A stretch of 64,000 bases of DNA, taken from contig NC_092474.1 in the NCBI RefSeq assembly GCF_047495875.1, positions 11,346,501-11,410,500 of the forward strand, given 5' to 3'. The first letter of the stretch is position 1. Every line of letters starts with the position of its first letter. Source of the stretch: Pithys albifrons albifrons (lineage: Eukaryota; Chordata; Aves; Passeriformes; Thamnophilidae). Below are positions 41,560 through 52,227 of this stretch, in pieces. The notes below the pieces were generated by a model. It had not been told where the DNA came from and ran no database searches. It saw only the letters and a list, made by a program, of their open reading frames with translations. The position numbers and the translations under genes were made by a program.

Positions 41560-41850
41560 GAAGCGAGACCCGTCCGAGGAGACAAACCAGCCCACACACG
41601 TTCCTTGTGCCGTGACTAACAGCTTAAGTAAACAGCCAAGTAAACACGCTAATTTTACTTTCAAAACAAAAACAAAAAGCCGCAAAGCCCAGTTCTTCCT
41701 CCTTGAGCAACGACGGTGCGTGTAATTGTTGGCATTTGTCCTCCGGGCGCTTTCGCGAGGTGCCAGCGCTTTCAAACCTGGCAGCCGCTCCCACACAAAG
41801 TGACACGTTCAGCTCAAGAGCGAAAACGCTGCTCGCCTGTGAATGCCAAG
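41560..41850. promoter_or_regulatory. CpG-enriched stretch, possible orphan promoter
   Basis: GCGAGACCCGTCCG, CAACGACGGTGCGTG, GGGCGCTTTCGCGAGG and GAGCGAAAACGCTGCTCGCC put many CpGs into non-coding DNA 10 kb below HSPB8. No TATA box or convincing open frame is seen. It could start a non-coding RNA. Confidence 0.3.
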
Positions 41851-43912
41851 GAGCAGCAAAACAAAGAGCACCTGCGAGGGAGGGGTCTGCAGCTGTGGAG
41901 GCTCCGCAGCATCTCCTCGAAGCCAGGGGGATGGAGAGCCTGTCCCTAAGGCAGCACAGCTCTGGGGATGGCAGGAATTAGGAGGATTTATAGCCAAATC
42001 GTGCATTTGAGGGTCTCTGCACCCTGCAGCAAGTGGATTTCTGAGCAGAAATACAGCTCCAGCCATTGCATTTCACTCACATTACAACTTGCAAGGCTGA
42101 GCCCTGACACCTGGGGTTTGGCTACGGCTCTTTCTCTTTGTTAGAAATGGATTTAGGCAAGCCCTCAAGAAAACCCAGGCCTGAAAGTCACCTTCGAGGG
42201 CGTGGGTGTGGAGGTTTGTTGTCACAAAGGCTGCCTGCATTGACCTGGGCTCTAATTCTATGGTGAGGCTTACACACCTCACCCACACCCAGGGGCCCAA
42301 CAGCCTCTCCCCACCACTCCAGGTGCACCCTGTGGTCATGTAAAGGTCCCAAGGATCTTGAATCCTACGACTCCTCCAGCTCTCCACATGCATCCCAACC
42401 TCCACGGGACAGGAGAGAGAAGCCCTGACCTGACTCTGCTGTGTTTGGGGTCTCTCAGTGTTAAATGCCATCAGATGAGGTCATTTCCCAAGCAATGTGC
42501 TGCAAGGATGTCACTTGCTCTGTTTGATGGCTCTTCTTATGTCATTTCAGTAGCAGGTGGTGGAAGTGGGGGGAAGGAAAGAAAACCTATAAAATGTTTA
42601 ACATTCCTTTAGTTTCAATTTATCTGAAGAGAATTCAAACAGCACAATTTCCTCCTGCCATCTGGGTGCCACTTTAAAAGACATTTTCTCATATCATTCC
42701 AATTTCAGAAAATCTTGTTGTATAGCTATGGAAATGCAAGATGCTTCCCCTAAATTGTGCATCAACGTGAAGCTTTTTAAACCTCAATGGCATCTTATGA
42801 TTTATTTTGACAGCTCCCAGACGGCTCCCGAGAGAATCTCCCAGTTCCAACACTACCCGTGCCAGGAGGGGCCCAGCTTTGGGCTCTGCAGTCCCACAAG
42901 GCAAAGCTCTCTGCTTGTTTTTGTATCAATTTCTGCTTGATTTTGCCTTATTTTGTTCTAGTATTGAGAAGATTCCCTTGCATGTCTTTGAACCTGCTTG
43001 CCTGAACACTTGGAGCTGCAGGAAATCGCATATGGGTGCACACAGGTGTGTGTATTCATGATGTTTATTTTCCACTCATGCACCCCAGAACAGCTTAGAA
43101 ACACACTGAGTTACTCCAAAACATTAGAGACATTTCAAAGGTCTCTATATCCAGCCTACAAGTGAGCAGCCTGGAAGAGGAGGAAGGCTCTAGTGATGTC
43201 CCTGCTGCTCTCAGCCTTTCCCAGACACCCCAAACAGCTGCAGGGAAAGCTGCTTCATGCAGACAGCCAAGCCCAAAACTGCAGCTCCATAAGAGAGGGG
43301 CTTTGATGCTAGCATGAGCCATCTCCTTTAGCATCCCAGCACCAAGAGAGACTCCCAGCCCTTGGCCAGGCAAAAGGAACACCTCAGATCCCGTTTCTAA
43401 GCCTTGGCTTTGCTGAGCTCCATGCCAGAACCTCAACCCCTGCCTGCACCAACAGACCCCCCTAATCATGCAACACCCTCCTATGGCCAGTGATACACCA
43501 TTTCTCCATCCCTTTGAAAGCTGTTTGTCCCTGTCCCTCCTCAGCAGAGGGAAAGGCAGAGCCCTGGTGCATCCCAGGGTGCTGCTACCCTCCAGCCACC
43601 TCCACAAGCATCCACACTCAAACACTAATTCACAGCCAGAGGAAGTGCCTCAAGAATGAATCAAAGGGTTAACACAGGTCAGAGGGTGTTTGGTGTCAGT
43701 CACCTCAAAGTTTAGAATCACAGAAGTACAGCAGGAGTAGCCCTGGAGCAGCCAGTTCATCAAGGGGATGAGCTGTGCCTGGTCAGAAGTGGGACACAGG
43801 GTGACTGTCTGACCTTCCTTGTGCATGGCAGGGCTGCACCCATTGCCCCTGGAAGGGGGGAAGTCATGGGGCACAGAGCTGGGGTTAAAACGAGGAGAGT
43901 GGGGTCCAAACA

Positions 43913-43938
43913 GCCTCCCCCCCCTCTCCCTCCCCCCA
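43913..43938. repeat. Polypyrimidine C-run tract
   Basis: C8 TCT C3 T C6 gives several minus-strand G runs separated by A or AGA. It has G-quadruplex and triplex (H-DNA) potential. Confidence 0.7.
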
Positions 43939-44854
43939 GTTGTCACCAGGTACAGAGTTCTGCTCACCCAACACATCCCCACTGCTGCCTGTGCTTCAGC
44001 ATCCCCAACCCCAGCAATGGAAGAGTCCTGGGATGGGCAGAGAGAGGGAGTCACTCCATCCCAGAGGACACACTGGGAAAGAAAAGCTGGGCATGGGGGA
44101 ACAATAGAGAGTTTGGTTTAAACACACTGGGCTTGCTTATTTCTGAGGATATTCCACATGGTCCTGCATGGCAAGGGAGGGCAGGTGCCCCACAGGAAAA
44201 GCTGGAGCTGACACTGAGCCAAAATCCTGGCACACACAGGCAAAGCTTTTGTCAGCAAACACCCCCAGACTCAGGAGGGGTCTGGCAGCTCACCAAGGCC
44301 ATGAGCTGAAGTTTGGTCAACCCAGGACTGGGTCTAAACCTGGCAAATCCAGCCTGGATAAGGCCAAACCATGACCCTGTGTGATCTTAGAGCAAGAAGC
44401 CCAGTCTTGAGATATTTCTGCTGTGCATCGTTCAGTGAAATTGAGGATACTTTTCAGTGGAGAAATAGGTGTCCCTGAGGGACCAAAAAGCCTTCTAAGG
44501 ACTGAGGATCTGGTTTGCTACACCACATACATCACTTCATGAGGCCTTCAGTTTCTCCAAGGATGCACCTTCCAGGTTTGTACCAATACAATCAGAGAGC
44601 AGCCCTGGGAGTGCAGGTGGATGCTGGTTCTGTGGTGTTCTTCCCAAACGTGGCTCCTGCTGCCTGGAGCCCCTGGCAGCTCGCTGGGAGGAGTTGAAAT
44701 GCCAAGCACGCCTTCCCGGTGCTCACCCTGATTTTCAGAAATTGCAGTAAATCAGGATCGCTGCAAATTGCCCTCTTTTTTTGGCTCTGACTTGATGTAA
44801 AAAGGAAAACAAGTGGAGTTTTAAAATGCAGCTAATCAAGGAGTTAAAGAGAGG

Positions 44855-44872
44855 TTAATCCTAATGGATTAA
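44855..44872. promoter_or_regulatory. Palindromic homeodomain site TTAATCC-N4-GGATTAA
   Basis: Two 7-bp arms in inverted orientation are separated by TAAT. TAATCC is the core preferred by K50 homeodomains (OTX, PITX, GSC, CRX), and inverted TAAT-type pairs are bound by paired-class dimers. It lies in an AT-rich island (44,745-44,880) inside GC-rich DNA, which suggests a conserved enhancer. No factor is proven. Confidence 0.35.
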
Positions 44873-45479
44873 TCAACTTACAGGAGGATGAGGAGGAGGC
44901 ATGGGTAAGCAGGAGCAGAGAAGCAGCCAAGCCTGGTTCCTCCTCCCAAGGGCGGTGGAAAAGTTCAGGGAGGGTTTGGAGACACTGGCCATGTTCCCTC
45001 TTCCAGCTGGCTGTGTCCAGCATGGGTACCGCAGAGGTTGGGTCTGGCAATAACAGGTGAGTGCTGGGCTTGGGTGTCTTCCCTGAGAAAACACTGAATT
45101 CCTAATGCATCTGTTATCACCCACTGAGGAGAACAGTGAGAGGTGTTTGACTTCATCACCTTCATCTACAGACACTGATAGGTCATAAAACCCAGAATGT
45201 GGAATGGCTCTTACTGGTGTGAAACCCCTGTAGAACTCTGGATGGAACTGGGAAAAGGGTTTGGAGAAGAGCAGAGCTGCCCCCCAAGGCTTTCCACCAC
45301 CTCCTGCACCCACCACGAGTGCCCAGACCACCCTGCAGCACCCAGCCATGGCTGCTGTGACCAAATCCAAGCATCCTCCTGCCCAAAACAGGAGCATCTG
45401 CCTCCCAGCACAGCAAGGAATTCTTCATGGGGCAAAGCCTCTTTATTGGCAGCTAATTGGGCTTAGACATAAGAAGGGC

Positions 45480-45645
45480 TTGAACATAATTAGTGACAGT
45501 GAAAGCAGCAAGGCTTAAAGAAGGTTATTAATGATATACACACTGTATACAACAGCATAATCGCCCCCCAAAAATATTAGATCCATTAAGTATCATTATC
45601 AAGGCCTGGAGCTAATCATTTAAGCTTAATGAAACTAATACATTT
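45480..45645. promoter_or_regulatory. TAAT-rich island, candidate conserved enhancer
   Basis: At least nine TAAT/ATTA cores in 165 bp, including ATAATTAG, TTATTAATGA, GCTAATCATT and CTTAATGAAACTAATA, between GC-rich flanks. Such clusters are typical of developmental enhancers. No transcript evidence is visible. Confidence 0.35.
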
Positions 45646-45870
45646 CTCCAGCACTGGCAGGAAGGCTCATTCCTCGGAGGGAAGCAGCAGCTGGGAAGGC
45701 TCCAGCCGTGGTGTCTCCACAGCATCACTACTGCCCCTGCCCCTGGCACCAGTGCTGGCTCTGGGCTCCAGGTTCCTGAGAGCTGAGCCTACTTCCAGGT
45801 GCTCTCAGCAGTGATTCACTGACTTCGGTATGAACCTTTTGCCTTGGCAGCTCACAGACCTTCTAGTCAA

Positions 45871-45996
45871 TGATCACAGACTGGTTTGAGTTGGAAGGGA
45901 CCTCAAAGACCATCTCGTTCCAAACCCCTGCCATGGGCAGGGACATCTTCCACTAGACCAGGTTGCTCAGAGCCCCATCCAGCCTGGTGTTGGCAG
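45871..45996 (-). mobile_element. CR1 LINE fragment
   Basis: GATCACAGACTGGTTTGAGT, GGAAGGGACCTCAAAGACCA, CCCTGCCATGGGCAGGGACA and AGAGCCCCATCCAGCCTGG match the reverse complement of the CR1 3' end. About 126 bp. Confidence 0.88.
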
Positions 45997-46479
45997 GGCA
46001 GTCATCCCACTGCCTCCACCCACACCTCCCTCCTCTCCCTTGTTTTGAGCAGCTCTTTGGAGACCGGAGGAGAAATGACTGGGAGCCAAGGCGGCTGCGA
46101 TGATCTCACTGCTAATTATGCAGAGAAGTCATTTAGCTGTGGCTGTGCGTGATGAAGTGATATGAGAGAGGAGCAAAACCCCACAGCCACTCTCTGTGCA
46201 TTGCAAATTAAAGAGAAATGAAAAAAAGTGAGCAAGCCCAGTGCCTCAACCGCTGTGAGTGCTGTGCTCCCCCCAAACCCACTGCAATTAGGGACAGGCA
46301 GCTCAGGCTGGGTCACAATTAAAAATCTCATCAGCTCTGCTTTCCCCAGGCCTATGTCCAGGTTTCTTTTCCACCCTGGTCCCAAGCAGTGGGTTCATCA
46401 CTGCAGCAGGACTCACCAGCACATTAAAGATGAGCCTGGGATTAGCACCAACCTTATTAAAACCACTCACTCACACCTC

Positions 46480-46625
46480 ATTTTACCTTGATTTAGCTTG
46501 ATTTATTCTAATTAGTTGTAATTTATTGTTTTAATGAGCTCTTCTGCAGGCTTTTTGTGCTTCATAACCACCCTCCTTGGCTGCTATAATGCATTTCAAG
46601 GAGGTCTTTTAATAAGGAGAGGTTT
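46480..46625. promoter_or_regulatory. AT-rich island with TAATTAG and TAAT motifs
   Basis: TTGATTTAGCTTGATTTATTC, CTAATTAGTTG, TAATTTATTG and TTTTAATGAG, then TATAATGCATTTC. It stands out from GC-rich surroundings. Candidate regulatory element only. Confidence 0.25.
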
Positions 46626-46874
46626 CCAAGGCTGCCTCGGATAGGGCGGGTTTTGTTGGAATATGAAAGAATAAAAATTAAGCCAAAATTTCCTTTTGCT
46701 CTGGGATGGGTTTGCTGGAGAGCATCTGGCTGGGAGCAGGGGGCTGCACTTCAGTACTTCACCCAAATGACAAGAGAGCCTTTAATTATCACAGGGTTTA
46801 CAACTGGGCTTAAAGGCTGACAAAAGAAAACAAATAGGAGAACAGTCTCCTTCCTCTGGCTGCAGCTCATTATT

Positions 46875-46890
46875 GGGGGGGAGGGGGGGG
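46875..46890. repeat. G7-A-G8 tract
   Basis: Fifteen G interrupted by one A on the plus strand, followed by ACGGACGGAA. It has G-quadruplex potential and is likely prone to length change and to sequencing error. Confidence 0.75.
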
Positions 46891-49784
46891 ACGGACGGAA
46901 TTCGTGGCTGGGAAGTGTTGCAGTGCCCAGAGGCAGCCGCAGCTCCTTGAAGGCATCAGTGATGCTCAACACCATGGACACACACACTGCCCACCCGTGA
47001 GGGTCTGTGCTGCTTGGGAGGGGTCACTCAGTGCCCACCCAGTCCCCTCCCAAGGTGGGTACAGGCAGAAGAATCCAGAACATGATGCCTCAACACACCA
47101 CAGGCTTTGCTTTATCTACAGAGATTTCTCCTCTCCTTCCCTCTGCTTGGATGGCTAAAGCTTCAGGAACTTCTTAAGCTACTCCCAGGGGTGGCTGTGC
47201 CAGTTCAGGGCCAGGAGCTCCTGCTGAGCTTCCCAGCCTTTGTTTTGGAAGGGACAGAAAGGCCATCTGGTCAGCCAGGGTGGGTTATTTCTGTAATATT
47301 GGGTTCTTCCATTGGAAAAAACCCCTTAAGTTTTCACTTTTCTCTCCCCATGGTCACCACGTGGCAAAGTGTTCCCTTTGGAGACATCCAAAATAAAGCA
47401 GATGAGATTCACTTTGCAAGTAGAGACCAAAACTGCATGAAAGCAAAATTTCCAACAGTGGAGAAACTCCCAAAGAGAAACACGAAAGCCCTCAAATGAC
47501 CTCAGCTACAACAGAGAAACAACCCAGTGCTCACAGCATATTTTCTCAGGGAAAAGGGACTGGCTTGTACCGAGGCAGCCCGGTTTTGTGTGAGAAATAG
47601 AGAGAAACCCTCAGGGAGCTGGGGAAGGAAAACCACCTCGAAGTGTTACACCGAATCCCCTGTGCACACCCAGATGGATTAGCTGCAGGAACAGGAACGA
47701 GCTGCCAAACCAGAGCCTGGAGAGCTGCACGTCGTCACCTGGAGGGGCCGAGGGGAGTTTGGCAGCCTGAGGGACCGAGGAAGAGAATGGTGAGGGAAGT
47801 CAGGCTGAGCTCCTGCACGAGCGGCCCCGAGCTGACGAGGCTCCCAGAGGGGCTGGAAAGCACAAACAACCCCACCAGCCAACAAAAGGGTCTCTGTGGG
47901 CACCCCAGGACCCCACAGCACGATCCAGCACTGAGCAAGCAGAAGTTACCAAGTGCATCCCTGCAGGGTGAGCCAGTAAGTGGGTCCCAAGCCATGGGCA
48001 CGTGTAGGGTGATGCTTCCCAGAGCAGGGATGGGCACAGCTGTGGGAGCTGCTGTGCCAGCTGCTGGCCACAGCTCTGTCCAGGCACCACTGGGTGCTGG
48101 GCAACTGGAAAATAAAACCAATCTCATTTTCTAGGAGAAGAGACCAGACCTCTGGAGGTGCCTGGTGTATCTGGTCAGCTCTGGAGCGTCTGGAGGATTA
48201 TTTACCCGGCTCCACTTGCTGCCAACCAAAATAAATCAATTCAGCTCTAGCTTCCATTTTAGGAAAATAAATCCTCTGGGACAGGCTGGGAGCTGGTGCC
48301 CTGCTGGGAGCCACGTGCTTCCCATCCCAGCCCTGGTGGGACGTAAACCAAACTGGAAACTGCTTGGCCCTGCTGATCCAAGACTGTGCCTTGCAGAGGG
48401 CAGGTGATGCCCCACAGCTCAGGACAGGCAGCAGGACACAGCCAAAAGGTTTATTCAGCCTCCTGCCACTGTGCTGCCTGGAGAGCTCTCCCATGGCTTG
48501 GGTGACCTTTCTCTTATCTCCTTGTGTCCTTCAGCCTGTCACAGCTGCCAGTTGGAGCAGCAGGTCCTTTGAGGCTGCTTTCCCATGACACAGCCCCTTA
48601 TCTCATAGTGCTGGGCCCTCCCCATCTGCCCATCCCAGCTCTGTGCCTGCAGCACTGGGAATCACCTGCTTGTGCTGCAGAAGGGATCACCAAAAATTGT
48701 TCCCAAAATAAAAGGGCTTCATGAACCACTCACATTTCCCTCCAGCTGCCTAGGAGAGCTTTGCTAGGGCTCAGAGCTGAGCTTGCAAGCACACGGTCCT
48801 GAGATGCATCAGGAGCTCCTGGATGTCCACCTCAGCCCTGACTCCAGCATCCCTATCCTGGAGCAGGCACACTCCTCACACTCTGCTCTGGCTGCTGTCC
48901 CATCGTGCCAACAAAGAGCCTAATGTGAGTTACACTGCTTAATTCCACCAGCCTCTCTCACACTTGGTTGTGCATTTAATCAGAGCTGACTTCTTAGAAG
49001 GAAAAAAAGTAAGTCTTCCAGGTGCTGCTCCTCTCCCCTCCCCATCTGGGCACAGCCCTGTGCCAGCAGCATCAGTGTTGCTCCAAAAGCAGGATTTGAA
49101 AGCCAGATTAGGATAGTTCCTCTGTCTCCTTCAGCAATGATGTAGATATTGGCAAGTCCAGTGCTTCTCCAGGAGAAATAAGGCAGCCCTGGCCTCCTGG
49201 AATGACTTGGACAGGGCCAGCAGAGAGGTGCTGCTCTGTCTGGGGTGTCCTGTGCAAGGTGAATTGCTGATTAACACAATCCTGTCCCTTCTCTTGTGAG
49301 TCAGAGGGGTCCCAAAATGCACAGCCACCCAGGCTCAATCCCTGCCCAGCCCTTTGGGGCAGCCTCGGGGCTGGACCCACAGGATGCCCACTCCTCCCTC
49401 CCCAGAGGATGCTCAGCCACTGCTCCATCCTGCACAGGGCACCTCCCTCAGAGCCAATATTAAGCCATAAACCATAATGTGTTCTGACACCACCCAGTGT
49501 GCTGTAATTGCTCTAAAGCCATGAAATGTGATGTCATTGCAGAGTGGCCACTACTGCTTCGTGTTACTGCTCTGATGGCTCCAAGCTGTGATCTCACAGC
49601 AGGCTGAGGGTGAGCAAACAGCTCCTGCTCCCCACCAGCCCCAGCTCTGCTCACTCTGGTACCCCAGAACTCCACAGACCTCACCCCATCTCCTCAGACA
49701 GGGGACAAGAGGCTGATACAGAAGTGCCCCTTGTATTTCCAAACTGATTTTTCCATTTACAGAAACATCAGTAGAGATTACTCT
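46891..49784. other. Gene-free GC-richer DNA
   Basis: Nothing recognisable. A perfect CACGTG E-box inside TCACCACGTGGCA (about 47,354-47,366) is the only motif worth noting. Confidence 0.5.
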
Positions 49785-50085
49785 TTTAAAACCTCCTTCA
49801 CATGAATAATCAGATCATACTTTAAAAAGCCCCCAGATCTCCAGTTACAATTACTTCATTAGTCTATGATACTCCAGACCATCGAAGAGCTTGGAAAGCT
49901 GCTGCCTGCACAGATCCAAGCACGCTGCCCATGGAAAAGTTCTTAGTGCTAATTGCCCATGCCAACCCCAGCCATTAAGGAATTATTGCTAATGCAGCTT
50001 ACAACAGCTTTTATAAGATGCTATTAAGGAATTCACCAGAAAGCAGAACCAAATAAAGCTGAATGCAATTAAAGAAAAACAAAAC
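49785..50085. promoter_or_regulatory. AT-rich island with repeated homeodomain motifs
   Basis: GAATAATCAG, GTTACAATTACTTCATTAG, GCTAATTGCCC, GCCATTAAGGAATTATTGCTAA and GCAATTAAAG recur in about 300 bp, with CTATTAAGGAATTC repeating part of the fourth. It lies about 1.4 kb beyond the HSPB8 poly(A) site. Candidate enhancer. Confidence 0.3.
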
Positions 50086-51446
50086 TTGCCCCAAACTGCA
50101 GGGTCAGCAGGAACAAGAGCTGGAGCCATCCCCAAAGCCAAACCTGGAGCTCCTGTTGTCCCAGCACTGGTGCTGCTGTAGCCTGGGGCCTTCCCTAAAC
50201 ACCCCGGGGTGGCAGAGGGGCTCAGCTCTGCCTCATTTTCCCCTGTGGATTCCCAGCTGGTGCCCTGCACCTGCAGTGCTGCTCAGGGAGCCAGGTCAGG
50301 GCTGCAGTGGTGCACATCCAGCTGGGGTGCTGGGCCTGAGTGTGGCCACAGGGGCATATGTGCTTCCACTGGAGTCCTCTCCAGGAGAAGAGACAAAATT
50401 GAGGTTGTTTTTTCAAAAGGCTGATAAAAATAAACCTTTGAAGGGGTGAGGAAGAGGAGGGACAGTTTGTGCTGGAGAGGTGTCACCCACAGGGCATGAC
50501 AGCTCCAACTGGCACAAGGACACAGGGCTGGAGCTGTGACTCATGACTTTTCGGCGTTCCATCCTGGTGTCAGTATCACATTTCCAGGATTATATTTTAT
50601 TCATAAAAATTGCTGTGCTCACAGCCGTGTCTGGCAGAGGCAGCGTGGCCAAGCCTGGGGCTGGCAGTGCTGTGCACCACCAGAGGGTCCCAGCTCTGCC
50701 ACAACTGCTGGAAATTAATATGTAAAACTGGGTGAGAGTCCCCAGGTTCCACCCCATGACCTGGAATGTGGGAGCCTTCCCGGCCCCTGAGTGCTGAGCT
50801 GGGGTTTACAGCACGTGATGGGCTGTTGTTGGTAACCACAGCCCAAATGAGCCCCCGTGGAGCATGTGAGGTTGTATTTTTAACTCTGAAGTCCTGGTGA
50901 CATGGAAAACTGGGTGCCTGGTCCAGGTGCTGCACAGATCGATGGAAAATTTCCCACCACCCATTGACACCTCAGCTTTGCCAACCCTGGGCATTGCAGT
51001 GTGTTAACAAATGGTGCCTCTCCCCCAGGAGAAGTCTGTGCCCAGAGCCCAGCAGAAACCTCCACTAGGGAACCAGCTGGGAAGTGTGTCCATGTGGAGC
51101 TGCAGATGGGAAAGGGGCATGGTGAGATGGAAATAAGGATGGTGCAAACCCAACTTTCCCAGCTCAGAGCCTGATTTAGCATCCCCAAGCAGGAAAAACA
51201 TTGAGAGGGTAAAGACAGGATGAGCCCATGGTCCTCGCCAGGCTTGACGCCTCCTCAGACAGTGTTAGCCGGGAGTTGGAAATCACCCATCAGTGCAGAT
51301 ACCACACATCTCTCCTGTCCTTCCCCCATGGGGAGGACCTGTGCCAGGCTGGGATGTGGCACATGGTGGCATCCCCCTCCTCCCTGCCGCCCTCTCACAG
51401 CCCTGTGCCCACCCCACTGGCTCAGCCAAGACAAGCAGAGGCTAAG
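50086..51446. other. Gene-free DNA downstream of HSPB8
   Basis: No open frame resembling a known protein and no repeat. It separates the HSPB8 poly(A) site from the TAAT-rich island at 49,785-50,085. Confidence 0.5.
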
Positions 51447-52067
51447 AACATCGACTGGGTTTTATTCCTCAGGTCTGACAAGTAAAAGCACAAATTCTCT
51501 TTGGAAATAAGGAAAAAACCAAACAACCCAAACCCCGAACCAACGTTCAAAGCACGCGGACGGTTCGCGTTTCTCAGGACGGAGGCCGTGCCGTCACACT
51601 CCGCTGCTGGACACGTGTCCTTTGCAGAGATGTAGTTTAAAAAAAAAACAAAACAACAAAACAACTCATGGAAGAGAAAAAGACACAAGGCTACGGGTTT
51701 CCATGTAAATTTTAGAGAAAAAAAAGGCCCTTTTTTGCTATTGTTATAAATATCCCATCCGAGCCACTCGGAACAAACAATAACCATAGGGAGGACATCC
51801 ATTCTGCTTGGCCCCGCGGGCACAAAATCTCTATGGGCACCTCAGACTGCTACAAGCCCTCGAGGACAATGGCCTGGCACCCGGTGTGTGCCCCAGCTCT
51901 CAGCAGGTGCCCCCTGGGGTGACGGGTGCCATCCCTGCGAGCGGTACCCGTCACCCTTGCCGGAGGCTGTCAGGATGCCGCGCCACAGGGGACAGGGAGC
52001 GGGGATCCAGGGGGAGAGGGGACAGGGGGCAAGGGGGCCGGGGCACGGGAGGGCTGCAGGCGGCTGC
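51447..52067 (-). other. HSPB8: HSPB8 3' untranslated region
   Basis: The run from the stop codon to the first good poly(A) signal downstream is about 620 nt. No further open frame related to HSPB8 is seen. Near its distal end the minus strand has U-rich and GUU-rich tracts (about 51,636-51,660). The end is estimated from the AATAAA at 51466-51461 and is accurate only to some tens of bases. Confidence 0.7.
51461..51466 (-). terminator. HSPB8: HSPB8 poly(A) signal AATAAA
   Basis: The minus strand reads GGAATAAAACCC about 600 nt past the HSPB8 stop. It is followed within about 40 nt by a GU/U-rich stretch (TGCTTGTCTTGG) suited to CstF binding. It is the only canonical signal seen between the stop codon and this point. 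Confidence 0.75.
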
Positions 52068-52227
52068 TCAGGTGCAGGTGGCCTCCTGGCTCTCCACTGG
52101 GATCTCGCTGCCGCTGCTGCCCTCGCTGTACTGCTGGTAGGGGGGGATCTGGGGCGCCTCGATGATCAGCAGCCCCTCTGGAGACAGGGAGGCAAACACC
52201 GTGATGGGATCCACCTCGTAGGGCAGC
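52068..52227 (-). other. HSPB8: HSPB8 coding exon 3 with stop codon
   Basis: After the acceptor CGCCACAG|GCTG, this exon encodes [20 protein letters not shown] and then [20 protein letters not shown] to the end EATCT, stop TGA at 52070-52068. It supplies the last beta strands of the alpha-crystallin domain and a short serine/glutamate-rich tail. No IxI/V anchoring motif is seen in the tail, as expected for HSPB8. Confidence 0.96.

Larger units (their letters stand above)
39680..44740. other. Gene-free GC-richer DNA
   Basis: No gene is supported. CpG-enriched patches occur at about 40,640-41,130 and 41,560-41,850. A polypyrimidine tract is at 43,913. The rest is unremarkable. Confidence 0.5.

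Noticed and set aside
43705..43790. A possible CR1 remnant near TTAGAATCACAGAAGTACAG
   Set aside because: Only a short resemblance to the CR1 terminus is seen, and the following sequence does not continue as CR1.
47225..47290. A possible CR1 remnant near TTTTGGAAGGGACAGAAAGG
   Set aside because: The match is limited to about 20 bases of common CR1 wording with no terminal repeat.
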